A stretch of DNA of 64,000 nucleotides from Chamaecrista fasciculata. Lineage: Eukaryota > Streptophyta > Magnoliopsida > Fabales > Fabaceae. The DNA lies in the NCBI GenBank assembly GCA_003254925.1, contig QANZ01030701.1, forward strand, positions 5,453 to 69,452, written 5' to 3'. This document shows positions 48,987 through 61,731 of this stretch, one piece after another (positions within the stretch are counted from its first letter, which is position 1; the number at the start of each line of letters is the position of its first letter). Made by a program: the position numbers and the translations under genes. The notes beneath the pieces are model-generated. The model did no database searches and was not told where the DNA came from. It saw only the letters and a list, made by a program, of their open reading frames with translations.

Positions 48987-50357
48987 AATGTTTACCCGCA
49001 CATGTAGACATTGGAAGATTTCATTGTACGTTTTGCCAAATGTATCATAAATGATTAAATAGTATGTATATTTTCATTTCCATGATTACTGAAGGTCATT
49101 GAGTTATATACTAATAATATAGAAGATTTGTTTGTATACAATATATCTTTCCGTAGTCAGACTGAAATTAAAAATTCATCAAACAAGAAGAAAGAAAAAA
49201 TATTAAGATTCGACAGCACGCATACTCCATATTTAACGTACAATGATGAAAATATCAAACAACCACATTTACGGATTAATTTACATATATTACAGACTGG
49301 CAAATTACAATATGTATCCATAACCATCCTCACAGAGTATTGTATACAATTTGACAATTGTATTTATTATTTCGTCTTATGATTATGTAGAATCGCGCTT
49401 AGAACGGTTTAATTAGTATATGTTAGTGGTCAGGATTATGTAATATCCACAATTGGCCGTATATGAGATTATTTGGGTATTTTTTTTATATGGCAACAAT
49501 AATTTGACATATATAATTTTAAAACTTTCAATGAATTTGAGATTCTGTGTAGGGTGGGTATGGTAAACGAATGTCATTTAACTTTTTTAATAGCTAAGTT
49601 AATGCTAATTATTTATTTAGTATATAATGGTTTGAATAATTTTGGAAATAATCAATATATAATACGGGCAATAATTAATATATATGTAGTTGTTATTGCA
49701 AAATAATGTACATTAATGGATATTTGGCAATAATTAATATTTCTGATTGTAATATGAAAAATTAACATACAATTCTTAAACAAGTAAATTTTTAGAACAA
49801 CACATTCAGAATATAATCTGAATTAATTGCAAATATCTTGGTTGAACGGAATTCAGGCCTTAGTATTAAATGTCTGCAAATAAATATATTTTAATTGAGA
49901 AATTTGTTTCCATATATATGTCAACCATAATATGCTGAACAGTTATATAATCATTCTGGGGGCAATCGGAATTAATGCAGAGTAATACACATTTAATTAT
50001 GAATTCATATAATGAAGTAATTAAATGTAATTATAGATATCATAGAGAAATAAATTTCTGTAGATGTCACCGCATTGTTTCATGCGCAATAATATCGAAT
50101 AGTGTATGTATGTGCGATGCACATGTGCAGTAAGCATCATATTAGACGTTATAAATAGATGCCAATGGTTTTTTTGCACGGTAGACTTATTGGACGGGTA
50201 CCATATATTTCCTGCTTAACTGGCCTGTATGTTGATATATAGAGTATTATGATTATGTCTACATTGTTTATTATTATCAGAGATAATCATTATATTCATG
50301 GGTATAGTTTTTTGTGCTATCATAACTTTTTTATATCTGTTCTTCGTTTCAGGGACG
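48987..50357. other. non-coding Helitron interior
   Basis: AT-rich spacer between RepHel and the last F-box gene. The small ORFs near 49128-49382 are not supported. Confidence 0.6.
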
Positions 50358-51579
50358 ATGGACGCAATGTTTGACAATGATTGTGGCATTCCATGTCTTA
50401 TAATGTTTTATATTTTGTCACGGTTAGATCCATTCGTTGTATACAATATGAGAATGGTCTCGAAAAATTGGAACAATTGTATAAAAGATAAAGAGTTTAT
50501 CCGTTATTATGATCAGCATTCAAAGATTAGCAGAAAATGTCGGTTTGTAACGTGCCAAATGTTTCCACGGGGCATATTTCATAATCTGTTTTTCACTATG
50601 TCTGTTGCTGACATGTCTACAGAAAGATGTATCCAACTGAAGCCACACCCATTATGTAAAGAATTTCACAATTTTGATTTCGTAGGTGTCATTGATGGGC
50701 TAATTTGCATGCGACATATATCTGATATGGAACATGGATTGTTTGTTATATCTAACCCATTTACCGGTCGGAATATAAGTATTTCTCCACCGATGATGAT
50801 GCCAAACAATCGTAAGTTTTCTTGAACTCAATGGTTGCATAACATAATATACATATAATTATTACAAAATGTGCTAACTGACTTTGTATTTTTCAACATT
50901 AACCCGTACTGGATTTGTCTACAATAAATGTCTGGATGCATATATGATTATACTGATGTGGAAGAGGTACAAACATTCTCATCAATCTTGGATGACTGTA
51001 TTTACCACGTCAGTTATGGAATGGACACCCCCTTTTTTATTGGACTTTGATATAGCAAGGTTAAATCCATACTATTTTCATTTAAATGGAGCACTCTATT
51101 GGATTGAAGGTCGACAAGAGACTATCAACATTTATCGAAGGAACATTATGTGCTTTAGACCATACAAGAATAATTTCGATAGGATAGCACTTCCAATGGA
51201 TCAGTCCAGTCTTAAGTGGAAATTGTCTTCAGTCAACAATAACCTTGCAATTATTGGTTGTTCAGAACCAAATGAGATGGAAAGGATGTACAACATATGG
51301 ATTGGAAAACATGACTCAAGAGCTAATTTTAAGTGGGAAAAACGCTTCTCCAAAACTGTCGATATTTGCTACACACAATATGAAGGGTTTAATCAGCGTC
51401 GTTTGGTATTACCAGGTAAGACGGTTAGTTTAAACGACGACGAGTCATCTGAAATCCGCAACTTCTTCTTTTTCAACGACCGTGATAGAGACACATTGGA
51501 CTCGATGTTATTGTCCACATATGATTTGTATCAAGTGTCCAATGATGTTGTCTTTAGGCCATCATTGTCGTTTTTTTAA
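50358..51579 (+). CDS. two-exon F-box gene lacking a canonical splice acceptor (Helitron cargo 8)
   Basis: Exon 1 is 50358-50811 with F-box GIPCLIMFYILSRLDPFVVY then NMRMVSKNW, followed by KPHPLCKEFHNFDFVG, GLICMRH and SNPFTGRN. It ends at a good donor, C|GTAAGT. Family comparison puts exon 2 at 50897-51579, exactly 683 nt as in cargo 4, 5 and 6, starting before LTRTGFVYN. The two bases before it (50895-50896) are AA, not AG, and no AG occurs between the donor and about 50954. The gene therefore seems to have lost its acceptor; both exons are otherwise open. Without splicing the product ends after exon 1 (about 155 residues). It lies downstream of RepHel, unlike the other cargo. Confidence 0.7.
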
Positions 51580-53053
51580 ATTAAATTGTATACAGTACAT
51601 TTTTAGTTAAAGCTTTGTGTTGTTGCAGCTTACAACAAATTCAAATTCAGAAGGTATCTATTAATGATAATCAAAGTATATAAAATATGTACATATATCT
51701 TGATTGAATCATTAAGATCTTTTTAGTTATAGATTAATAGTTGTGAATGTATATTCGTCTTAATAACTTATCGGATAAATTGGGTAAAAATGATATATAT
51801 ATATATATATATCACATATGCATAGTATTATACCACACAGATTATATATTGAGATACATATATATATATCCGTTGTAAATTTAAACATTGTTATAGTCAC
51901 ACATATTATAACCATGATACACACATATATCCAAAATGCACAGTATTATATCACATAGTATTATGTATGCACAGTTTCCAAAATTTTCAAAAATTAAAAA
52001 TAAGTCCCTGGGTACATATTATACAGGGACTATAATGAAAAATTTTAAAAAGATTTGAGGTCAATATGTAATTTTAATAAAAGTTGTTATTATTAAAATT
52101 TCTAAATATAACCAAAGGGGAGAATAATACAGGAAACCAAAGTGAATTAGGGTGAAAGAACAGAGTAATAAAGTGTAATTTACAAACTATCTACATATGC
52201 TAATTCTGGAATCAGAAGATATGTCATTAAATATTTATTCCCAAATTCGTCCAATATTGTTTGAATATTTCGATTCAACATTTTGTAGGCTGATGTAATT
52301 GGATTGGTAAATGGTTGCGGTATATTGTCACCCTGTCAACATTAATCACGCTAATTGTCATATATTTTGAACCAATGGCATTTAACAATTACGTCCGTTT
52401 AGAATTGATAAATTATTATACCTATAATATTTCAATATTATATGCTATTTTTTGCACCGTTTCACTTCTTTATTTATACGAGCTATTGTAACAATAATAC
52501 TACAAAGATAGGTGAGAGCGGATAAAGTATAATCAGTCTGCGACGACGAATGACGAATTAAACAGCAACGAATGGGATGACATATGGTTCATGAATGCTG
52601 TCAGAAGTATTTTCTCAGATTTAGAGCATTGTATTACGATAACAATTTGGCAATCTGTATTCAACATTGAACGAACAACATATTGTTTTCTGAGCAATCA
52701 ATGCAACGGATATGTATAGTATTTTTTAGGCTCGGAGAGTGTGTTATTCTCATTAGGTAATGCAACACGTGAATAATAAAACACTCGAAGTGATACATTT
52801 TAGTAAATATATTGGTTAACCATTCCAGATCAGCGACAGTCATTCATGAATATCATAAACGTATGCGGAACACTATAACGATGCATCGAACACATACGAA
52901 CTTATGTAATCAATCAAAATTGTGTCAGTCTTGGATACGAAGTATGGAGCATTCAACTAGAGTATATTCAACTGCATTATCATGTCATTAAATTTATGTC
53001 ATTAAATCTATATTATGGAGCAACAACCGGAAGACGGAACTAAAACTTTAACT
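51580..53053. other. non-coding Helitron 3' region
   Basis: AT-rich, with an (AT)n run at about 51791-51812. No gene was recognised. Confidence 0.6.
51791..51812. repeat. (AT)n microsatellite
   Basis: An uninterrupted alternating AT tract, with a second short ATATAT run near 51860. Likely length-variable. Confidence 0.9.
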
Positions 53054-53081
53054 CCCGCGCGATGCGCGGGTCATAGGCTAG
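53054..53081 (+). terminator. Helitron 3' hairpin and CTAG end
   Basis: A perfect 7-bp stem CCCGCGC/GCGCGGG with loop GAT (53054-53070), seven bases, then CTAG (53078-53081) and host T. In Helitrons this hairpin is the transposition stop signal read by RepHel. The GC-rich hairpin stands out sharply against AT-rich surroundings. Confidence 0.9.
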
Positions 53082-53256
53082 TTACCATTAAAGAAGAAAA
53101 AACCAAAGTCAGAATATTCTTCGTCGTTTTGTTAACCACTTTTCAACCCAAATTCTTCGTTCTAATTTCGGATTATATCACCGGTAAACAGTGTAGTAAT
53201 GAACCAGAACGATCGATGAGCTTAATTGAGTGTTATTGCATACCAAGAAGAACGTA
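53082..53256 (+). promoter_or_regulatory. residual 5' flank / 5' UTR of the MED33 gene
   Basis: Only 175 bp separate the Helitron end from the MED33 ATG. No TATA box is evident. It is probably mostly 5' UTR, which means that the original core promoter may lie left of the Helitron (before 18830) or that transcription now begins inside the Helitron's 3' end. This is inference from distance only. Confidence 0.5.
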
Positions 53257-56200
53257 ATGGCGTCGTCTGAGAGCGAATGCGAGTGGAATGAAGTTAAAGA
53301 TAGGGTTTCAGAAAGATTGAAATGTTTGATTCAACGAAAGGAGCCTCCGTTTTTCTGGGTTATGGAATTGACCAAATTTCTAGGCTCTTTGAAATTTGGG
53401 TTTCCGAGCACCGAGTTAGCTGAGCTATTGGTGTCCCTTCTTTGCTTCGATTACAACCATCCCTCTTTGTGGAAGCTTCTTCACGAAGCCCTTAAGTCGC
53501 GTCTCCTTTTTCCTTTGCAAGTCCTCTCGCTTCTCTCTTCCAGGTTTGTATTTTTTCCAGTTTTCTCGATTATTTCATTGATTTTCATTGGTTGCATTAG
53601 TTTGATTTCCTGCATTACATGCTTTGTTTCTTATTAAGTCATTAGGCTGTTTTGCATCTGTTGCTTCTCTCTTCCAGGTCCTCCAATTTTCTCGATTTTT
53701 TTGCCAAAATTCCAATTTGGTCCCATATATTTTGCTTAGTTTCCAATTTGGTCCCTTATTTTTTTTGTTACAGATTTGGTCCCATAGTTTTAGATCAATT
53801 GCAAAATTAGTCCTATATCTTTGAGTCATGTGTAGAAGTGGTGTTATATCTTTGCAAAAGGATCAATATGAGACCAATTTTACAACCTGAGACAAAATGA
53901 TATGAGATCAAATCGGGACCTTTTGCGAAGATATGAAACCAAAAGTGAGACCAAATTGGAAACCGGGCAAAAGATATGGAACTAAGTTTGCACTTTGATC
54001 TTTTTGTTTTTTGTTTTTTTTTTTTTTTTTTAATTTTCATGGGTTGCATACTTGCATTAGTATATGTCTTCTTGATTCCCACATTATACTCTGTGGTTTT
54101 TTTGTCTTAATAGTTTATTTGAAGAGCTGTCTTTATGTCTCTCAACATTCCTGATTTTTATATACTTTGTCTCAAGCCATTCAGCTGTTTTGCATCTCTC
54201 TGTCATCCTTAAAGTGTTTGTTTATAAACTCCTGCTTGTCTTTCACAGTGGCTTTCTTTCTTTTCATGGTTTTCAGTTCTTGTCCAGTTGTTAGTATAAT
54301 ATATTTTTTTTTGGATAACATTCAGATGCCTTTTCTCTTTTTAGTAGTACATTGCATATTGGTTATGTCATCGATTTCAGCTGCCTTGTAAGATGTTTTC
54401 CTTCCTTAATCTCACATCTTGTTACAGGATAATTCCTCATCGACATTGTCAACCAGAGGCTTACAGGCTATTTCTCGAACTTCTTTGCCAGTATGCAATT
54501 TCATTTGATCCATATGGGACAGATTCTTGCAAATTGAAGTAAGTGTCATCTCATGTTCATTCTTTCGTAGTGGAGGTACTCTTTGGGCTATGATGAGATG
54601 ATAGTTATTTGCTTGAGGAGATTAGCTAGGCATAATTATGATCTTTCTAGTTATTTAGTGTTTCAAATATAAATGCTTCTTGGAGTTCAGGGGGGAGCCA
54701 TTTATCTGTGTCCGTATTAAATTGTTTATTTGATTTCTTTTCATGTGTATCCTTAGATATTCAAATATTAATTTGATACATTTTATCAGAGAAGCCTAAT
54801 TTGGTAATTTCATTGATTTGCCTTGAAATTTCTTGCTTTGTGGATTTTATGAGGGTTGTACAAACTTGATAGTTGGTACATATTAAGCATGGAGGCGTGT
54901 TTGCTTTGGTTCTGTTCTGTACTTGTCTGTCATACATAATGCTCATTTATGGATGAGGTTTATTAAAAAACAAATCATGATTCTGCTCTTGTGTAAAATT
55001 GATCATGGTTCTTCTGGTTAATACAGAGTTTTTTTATTATGGACTTTAGATCATACTCACTCTCACTCTTGCAACTTTCTTCTTTCCCCTTTAGAGAAGT
55101 CTTTTTTAGAAGCATGATAATTTTAATGATTAGTTCTCTTGGCATTTCATTCATAAAAAATTCAGCCAAAACAATTTTTACGGTTCTCAGGACTTCAATA
55201 AAATGTTTGTTTATTTCTTCTTCCACATTGTGCTTTTCTAACAGAGGAGACTTGAGTAGACTCGAAGTAGCAACTGGATATGCTTAGCTGTTGTATGATA
55301 GTCTGAATATACATTTGATCAGTGGAATAAAATTTTGAAAGCAGCATTTCTTTATTGCAGGTTAATTAACTCTGTTGACACTGCAATTCAACTTTCTCAA
55401 ACATATAACATTCATCTCCCGGAGCTTGGACATGTATTTGTGCTGTTTTTTTACAGCATCGTCATTGCCTTGATTGATAGCACATTAGATGACTGGGGAA
55501 TACAAATGAAGGTCTGTGAAAAGACATGTTTGAACCCCAAAGGAAACCATTATATGGACAGTGATTGTAAGTTGACACACAATGTCAAAAGAAGTGACTA
55601 TCGTGAACAGATAAAGAAAAGAAATTCCTTCATGGCCTTAGAGGTTTTGGAAAGACTAACTGAAAGCAGAAAAGCAACAATTGTTCTGCAGTCTGTTCTC
55701 TTGAATAGGTATCCGCTCTTACTCATTTTGTCACAATAGTTTTTGATTTACTTGCCTCACAAAAACATTGCTACTATTTTGTACATATCTACTGTCTGAG
55801 AAACCCAGAAGCCAAAATAAGCTTTTAATCTGATACTCTGATTCATTGAGCTCCATACTGATAACATCAAGTTCAACCATTGCTTGGCAGCCAAACAAGA
55901 TAGTGATATTGATTTTCTGTGCGAGGATAACGTTAACTTTACAGTCTGAACCCTTTTGTTATTTGTAAAAGGAATTATTAGAGACTAGAGATGGAATGAA
56001 ACTTTTGAAGGAAGGGAAGGACAAGATAACTATGCCAGATGCTAAAAGATAATCTGTACCTGTATGAGCGCAGGTCTTACAGCAGCAATATAAGTTTTGT
56101 AGAAATCACTTTAAAGTTTTTATAAGCATGAGCCAAAAATAATAGTATATTCTGTTGAATCACTACCCAGAAGGAAGAGAAAATATATAAAATGCTTGAT

Positions 56201-59200
56201 GTGATGAAAACTTAAGACTGCAGGTTACTCTCTCGGATTTAAGCTTCCAGTTTTCTTCCACCAAATGAACAAACTGAAAGAAAAAGAAAAGAGCAAAAAT
56301 GAAGTGATGGAAGAGGGAGCCCATTGTTTGAGTCATATAGCAATACACTCTTTAGATTCTGATATTTACTGTGTTTTATTGAGTTTTATGTTATTTGATA
56401 ATTAAATGATGAGTCAATAATTGAGATAACTTTCACTTAGTAATTCCTTGATTAGTGAAGAAAAATGGAAGGAGGAAGGGAAGAGGTTGTAGTATTGAAG
56501 GGCTAAGAAAATGCTTGATTTCCATGTTTAGATAATTTTTTAAGGTGGAACATAAATTCTTTTAACCTAGTTGTGGAAATGTGCAAAGATAGAATACGTT
56601 GGCGTCAATTGATCCATATAGCCGACCTTTCCTAGTGGGAAAAGGCTTTGATTGATTGTCGATTGAACATAAATTCTTTCAACATTGAGATGCTTAGGGC
56701 GGTTTTTAAAAAGCCTATGCATATGCAATTTGTTCCTAGTTATAATGATGCTCGGAGTTTAACCACTTGAAGTATTGAAGTTTGTTTTTTCACATGCGAT
56801 GTTTGCATGCATCTCTTGTATCCATTTATTTACTTGTGCAATGGTGTATGAGTTGGGAAGTTGATAAATCTGTTTTCCCTTTTGTCATTCTTGCATAATA
56901 GGCCTGAAAAATTTAATTGTCTCCTGCAACGGCTCCAATTTGTTGAATCTGTTGGATTAGCATCCTTGGAATTAAAATTAGCAAACTCGGTCCTGACAAA
57001 AGTGTCTGCCAACATTCGTAGAGCTTCTGATTTCGATTTCTGCTTCTGCTTAAGTAAACATAAGCTGGTTGGGCCTCTTGTTGGAATCGGATTGTCCAAG
57101 ACATTTTTGAGATACAACTACTCATCTTGTCAGTCTCCTTGTTGGGTTCCTTTTGATATGTATATGGAGAATGCTATGGATTCTACACAACTTCCTACAA
57201 AATCAGCTATTGATGTGCTCACAAGTAAATTCTCCTAAAAGAGTTTTCTTTTAGTTTATTTTTGCTTACTTCCTGTTATAGCCAGTTGTTTTATAACTGT
57301 ATATCTATAAGAACAATTAATGTCTTTCTTGCCTCTGAAATATTTTATTTCCTATCATAAGGATTCATGTCCTTTAATATTTTATGACCTATTTGCAGAA
57401 GTAATCAAGACACTACAAATATGTAACCAGGCTAGTTGGCAGGAGACTTTTCAAGCACTGTGGCTTTCAGCCCTTCGGCTTGTGCAGCGAGTTGAGATTG
57501 ATTCATCTTGATCTTTTTATACATGGAAACATTTATTAAATGATGATTTTCTCCTCCATGGATTTTGCAGGAACGCGATCCTCCTGAAGGCCCTATTCCA
57601 CATCTTGAGGCTCGCCTTTGTGTCCTTTTATCTATTGTTCCCTTGGCAATTGCAAACATTATGAAGGATGGAGCCGAACAAAATTCCTATTCTTTTCAAG
57701 TATCAGAGGTATCTGAATCCAGATATGAACTGGGGAGGAAGAGTGATGATTCTAGGATGCATGGACTGATTTCATCTGTTCAGATCCTCGGTCACTTTTC
57801 TAGCCTGTTATGCCCTCCTGAATTAGTCATTGGTGCAGCTAATCAGGCAGCTGCAAAAGCAGCTTGCTTCTTATACAATTCTGGCAATGAACAAGGTGGT
57901 TCTGTTGCGGTCAATCATGCATGCACCTATACTGGCGGAGGTTGATTTTCTTCCAACAGTATCAGCTATAAATTACAATTAATATCTTACCTTTGATGGG
58001 AATGGATGTAGTTACTTCATGCATTTCTTGTCCAAAGTCTCGTAGTTTGAGACTAATTTTACTCTTTCAGGTGGGAACTTGAAGCACCTTATTGTAGAAG
58101 CTTGCATAGCAAGAAATTTAATGGATACATCGGTGTACTTTTGGCCTGGTTATGTGTCTACCTCTGCTATGTCATTACCGGATGCATCGCCTGTTGAAAA
58201 ATCTCCATGGTTATTATTTTTAGAGGGGACGCCATTAAATGATTCCCTAATTAATTCCCTCACTGTGACTCCTGCTTCAAGGTCTGTCATGTATCTTATC
58301 TGACTAAATTCTAGTGTCAAGAACTGCTGATGATTGATTCTTGCAATTTCTTTCCTTTCTAGCCTGGCAGAGATAGAGAAGTTATACCACATTGCATTAA
58401 ATGGAAAGAAGATGGAACGGCCTGCAGCTGCAAAGATCCTTTGTAGTGCATCCCTTAGCTGTGGATGGTATATTCAGGTAACATATCTGAGCAGAGATAG
58501 TGGAAGTAAAATGTACTCCCACCCTTGGGATGTGCTTCACTCCTTTGCTTGATTGTATATGTTTTGTTAATTTGTTATTTATTATCTAGCCTCATACTGA
58601 TTAGAGTTGACCAATCTTGTCACATACACTCACAGTCACGCCTCACTTGCACCAAAAAATAAAAAAAATAAAAGAACATATATCTTGGCCTATATGTCAT
58701 AATCAATTCCTAATTTTTTGTAAACTTAATGTGTCCCAAAAAAGACAAAGTAGGCATCATGTACCTTTTCGCTATTATTTTCCATAAAGCTCTACTGAAT
58801 AAAATGGCTTTGTCCAAGGCATGTCCCTGTTGAAAAATAATTTTTTATTTTGACGGTATGGATGCATGTCCAACTCAAGATGTTGTTTGACATATGTTAC
58901 ACTTAAGTGACAACCCTGAAAATCGGTGTCTGTGCTTCATATTTAAAAGCTAAGTTGAGTTTGTGGATTTATAAAACACAATTTTCTTCTCTCAGATAGG
59001 AGTGTTTATAAATTCCAGCATTGTAAGTAGCTTTGAAGCTTGCAGGATTTGCTGACATGGAGATAAAGTAATTTGAATCTCTCAAGTTCCACATAGAATG
59101 CTATATTGAGTCTGGTGTTTACTGTTGAAAACATATGGAACCCAAGGAAATTCATATCGAACCATCCACACTGTTGCTAATTTCTTTGTAACAAGTCAGT

Positions 59201-61355
59201 GTTTTTTGAAAACATTTATCCAACTTTTTTTTTTATCAAGAAACATTTATCCAACTCATTACATCCAAACTAGAGATAAACATTTGGTCCAATTAACCTT
59301 TAACGAAGAAGTTGCTCAAAAGTTGGAACTGCAAGAGGTGGGTGTATATCATTAAATTAAAATTTCATTTATCTCTTCTTTTCCTGTTGTGGTAAGAAAA
59401 TGACATTAAGTTTTAGATAAAGAAGAAAATGAACAAGTGGTCATCCCTTTTTTTAGTAGTCGAGTTCGAAACTAAAAGAAATTCTAATTTATTTTGAAAT
59501 GTTTAATTTAAGCCAGGTTCTTTAGCTACCTAGTTCTGTTCTTTTCTACTAAAAGTATGGAAGAAATTGAGAACTTTATTGCTTTTAACTGATGATATTA
59601 TAAGCTAAGAACTCTCTGTTTAAAATTGCACTTGCACTCGCCCCTTTGAAAAGTAGCTCTCTGTCTTTGGGCCTTATTATATGCTTCTGGATTGATGAGA
59701 GAATATCTCAGCTGTTGATATTGAACTTTTAATTTAATTTATCATGTTATCCTTTAGATTTTCTAAAGACAAAAGTTGTCCTTGGCAGGAACATGTAGTG
59801 CATTATGTGGTGAAGCTTCTCCTTTTTCTTGCACCTCCTAATCATTCTGGATCCTGGAGCCATTTGGTCGATAATATGTCTGTGCTAAGTGCTATTCTCC
59901 TTGGAGTTTCCTCTGTTGATACAGTTCATATAATTGCTTTGCATGGACTTGTAAGTGAGTTACTTCTATAATTCCTTCAGTGGCTGTATTTGACTAATTA
60001 TCCTCTTGGATTCCTGCTGTCATAGATTAGTGAGAAACAAATTTTGTCTCACTTGACAGCAAGTGTGATATAAGTCAATTGCTTATTAAACCACCTTAGT
60101 TTCTCTATAGTTCATTCACTTATTTCTTATAAAAATATTATTATTATTGTTGGTGGTGGCGTTGTTATTTGTATAGTTCATTCACTTATTAGTTTCTCTG
60201 TAAAACTTTCTTTGTACAGGTTCCCACAGTTGCTGCTTCTTTGATGCCACTTTGTGAGGTATTTGGTTCACTTAAACCAACATTGAATAGCACAGGAGAT
60301 GAGCCCTCAGTGTACATGGCTTTTTCTTTAGCATTTCTTTTTCTTATTCGTCTATGGAAATTTTATAGACCTCCTCTTGACCACTGCGTTAAAGGAGGAG
60401 AAGCAGTTGGAGGTGAACTTACTTTGGAGTATCTTCTGTCACTGCACAATAATAGCATTAAGTCTTCCCAGATAATCTCTGAATCTGCATTCATTGAACC
60501 TGTGTACATTGATTCATTTCCAAAATTACGGGCTTGGTATTCCCAATACAAATCTTGTGTTGCTTCGGCAGTTTCTGGTCTGTCTACTGGAAATTCTGTT
60601 CATCAAGTTGCTAATAAGATATTAAATATGATTTACTGGAAAATGACTAAAGGTGGGGCCTTGTCTAGTAATTCCTCATCATCAACAAGCAGTAATGCTT
60701 GTGATCCCCTCATAAATGCTGGTGAAGATGCTTATCAAAGACCGATGCTTCCTGCATGGGAAGTGCTGGAAGCTCTTCCTTTTGTCCTTGAGGCAATTTT
60801 AACTGCTTGTGTTCATGGGAAGCTATCATCACGGGATTTGACGACAGGTCAGTGTGATGCTACCTTAATTGATCTGTGAATCAAGTTTTCCTTTGTCACC
60901 ATCATTTTAACACTATACCTCTCATTCCTCAGCAACGGATTTAACTGCAGCATGGGAAATAAATAATTTCCCTTCTGATAATTTTTTTGTCAGTATCTGG
61001 ACATTTAGATTATTTCTTTATTAATCATAGTCAATGTATTTGATCTATGTGAGTTTTCTTAAGTTACAGAAATTGATAAAAGGTACATTGGTTTCTGGTG
61101 TTACCTTGATTTCGTCAATGTAACGCTAGTAGGCTATTTCATTTGCAGGTCTAAGAGACATTGTTGATTTTCTGCCAGCTTCTCTTGCTGCCATAATTGG
61201 TTGCTTTTCTTCAGAAGTTATTCGTGGTGTATGGAAACTAGTTCACATGAATGGAGTGGATTGGCCTAGTCCAGCAGCAATTCTTCCATCAGTTGAGTCT
61301 GAAATAAAATCTATACTGGCCGCTGTTGGTGTTGATGTTCCAAACTTTTCAGCTG
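53257..61355 (+). CDS. MED33: Mediator subunit 33 (MED5/REF4-RFR1-like), 5' eleven exons
   Basis: Exons: 53257-53543, 54428-54538, 55361-55708, 56902-57224, 57399-57490, 57571-57940, 58071-58281, 58363-58477, 59789-59950, 60220-60847, 61149-61355, all in consistent phase, encoding about 951 residues. The protein begins MASSESECEWNEVKDRVSER and includes ERDPPEGPIPHLEARLCVLL and VWKLVHMNGVDWPSPAAILP, text typical of plant Mediator subunits 33A/33B (REF4, RFR1; MED5a/b). Known members have about 1300 residues, so the last quarter lies beyond the window. The family sits in the Mediator tail in the nucleus and represses phenylpropanoid genes in Arabidopsis. No disruption was seen in these exons. 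Intron 11 starts at 61356 and contains a copia element; a Helitron lies 175 bp upstream. A or B paralogue not determined. Confidence 0.88.
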
Positions 61356-61537
61356 GTATTTTTTTTTTAAGAAATTCTTTTCCCAATGTTCATCTTGTAG
61401 TTTGCTTGTTCACTATTCTACTATATTTCTGTTTGTCTTTTTTTGTTTACATTGTGATAACCAAAGCACAGCATTATTATCATGGAATCACAATTCTATA
61501 ACAAATGGATTTTGACAAATATTGTCTGGAAATAATG

Positions 61538-61724
61538 TGTTATTGATCTCATGTATGTGAAGGTATTTATACAAGTGAGTAATGAATCTATTCTAGGAAG
61601 GAAAACAAAAAAGAAGTAATTACAGGAGAGATTATAGCTAATTACTAATCACAATCCCTAATATTAATCCTAGATAATCCTAGAATAATTACAGATATTA
61701 ATCAGATATTCTATCAATCTAACA
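61538..61724 (-). repeat. 3' LTR of the copia element (187 bp)
   Basis: On the minus strand it begins TGTTAGATTGATAGAATATC right after the polypurine tract and ends ATGAGATCAATAACA. TG...CA ends. It is short, as in several plant copia lineages. Confidence 0.8.
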
Positions 61725-61731
61725 CTCCCCC

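Larger units (their letters stand above)
18831..53081 (+). mobile_element. 34.25-kb Helitron carrying RPA, RepHel and an F-box gene array
   Basis: The 5' end is TCTATTATAATATATAAAAG at 18831, preceded by A. The 3' end is a 7-bp GC hairpin (CCCGCGC-GAT-GCGCGGG, 53054-53070), seven bases, then CTAG at 53078-53081, followed by T. These are the family hallmarks: TC start, CTRR end, subterminal hairpin, insertion between A and T, no target duplication. Inside, all on the plus strand, are an RPA70-like gene, an F-box gene series and a RepHel gene with HUH and PIF1 domains, so one coherent element explains the whole block. No second pair of Helitron ends was noticed inside, although nested copies cannot be fully excluded by eye. 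The intact ends suggest a fairly recent insertion, yet RepHel carries two disruptions. Confidence 0.85.

Noticed and set aside
54000-54040. Long T run and mirrored 'TTTGGTCCC' phrases in MED33 intron 1 (53700-53990)
   Set aside because: They look like a small inverted or duplicated intronic repeat of 'AATTTGGTCCC' type, common as a degenerate non-coding repeat in plant introns; no gene or clear element ends.
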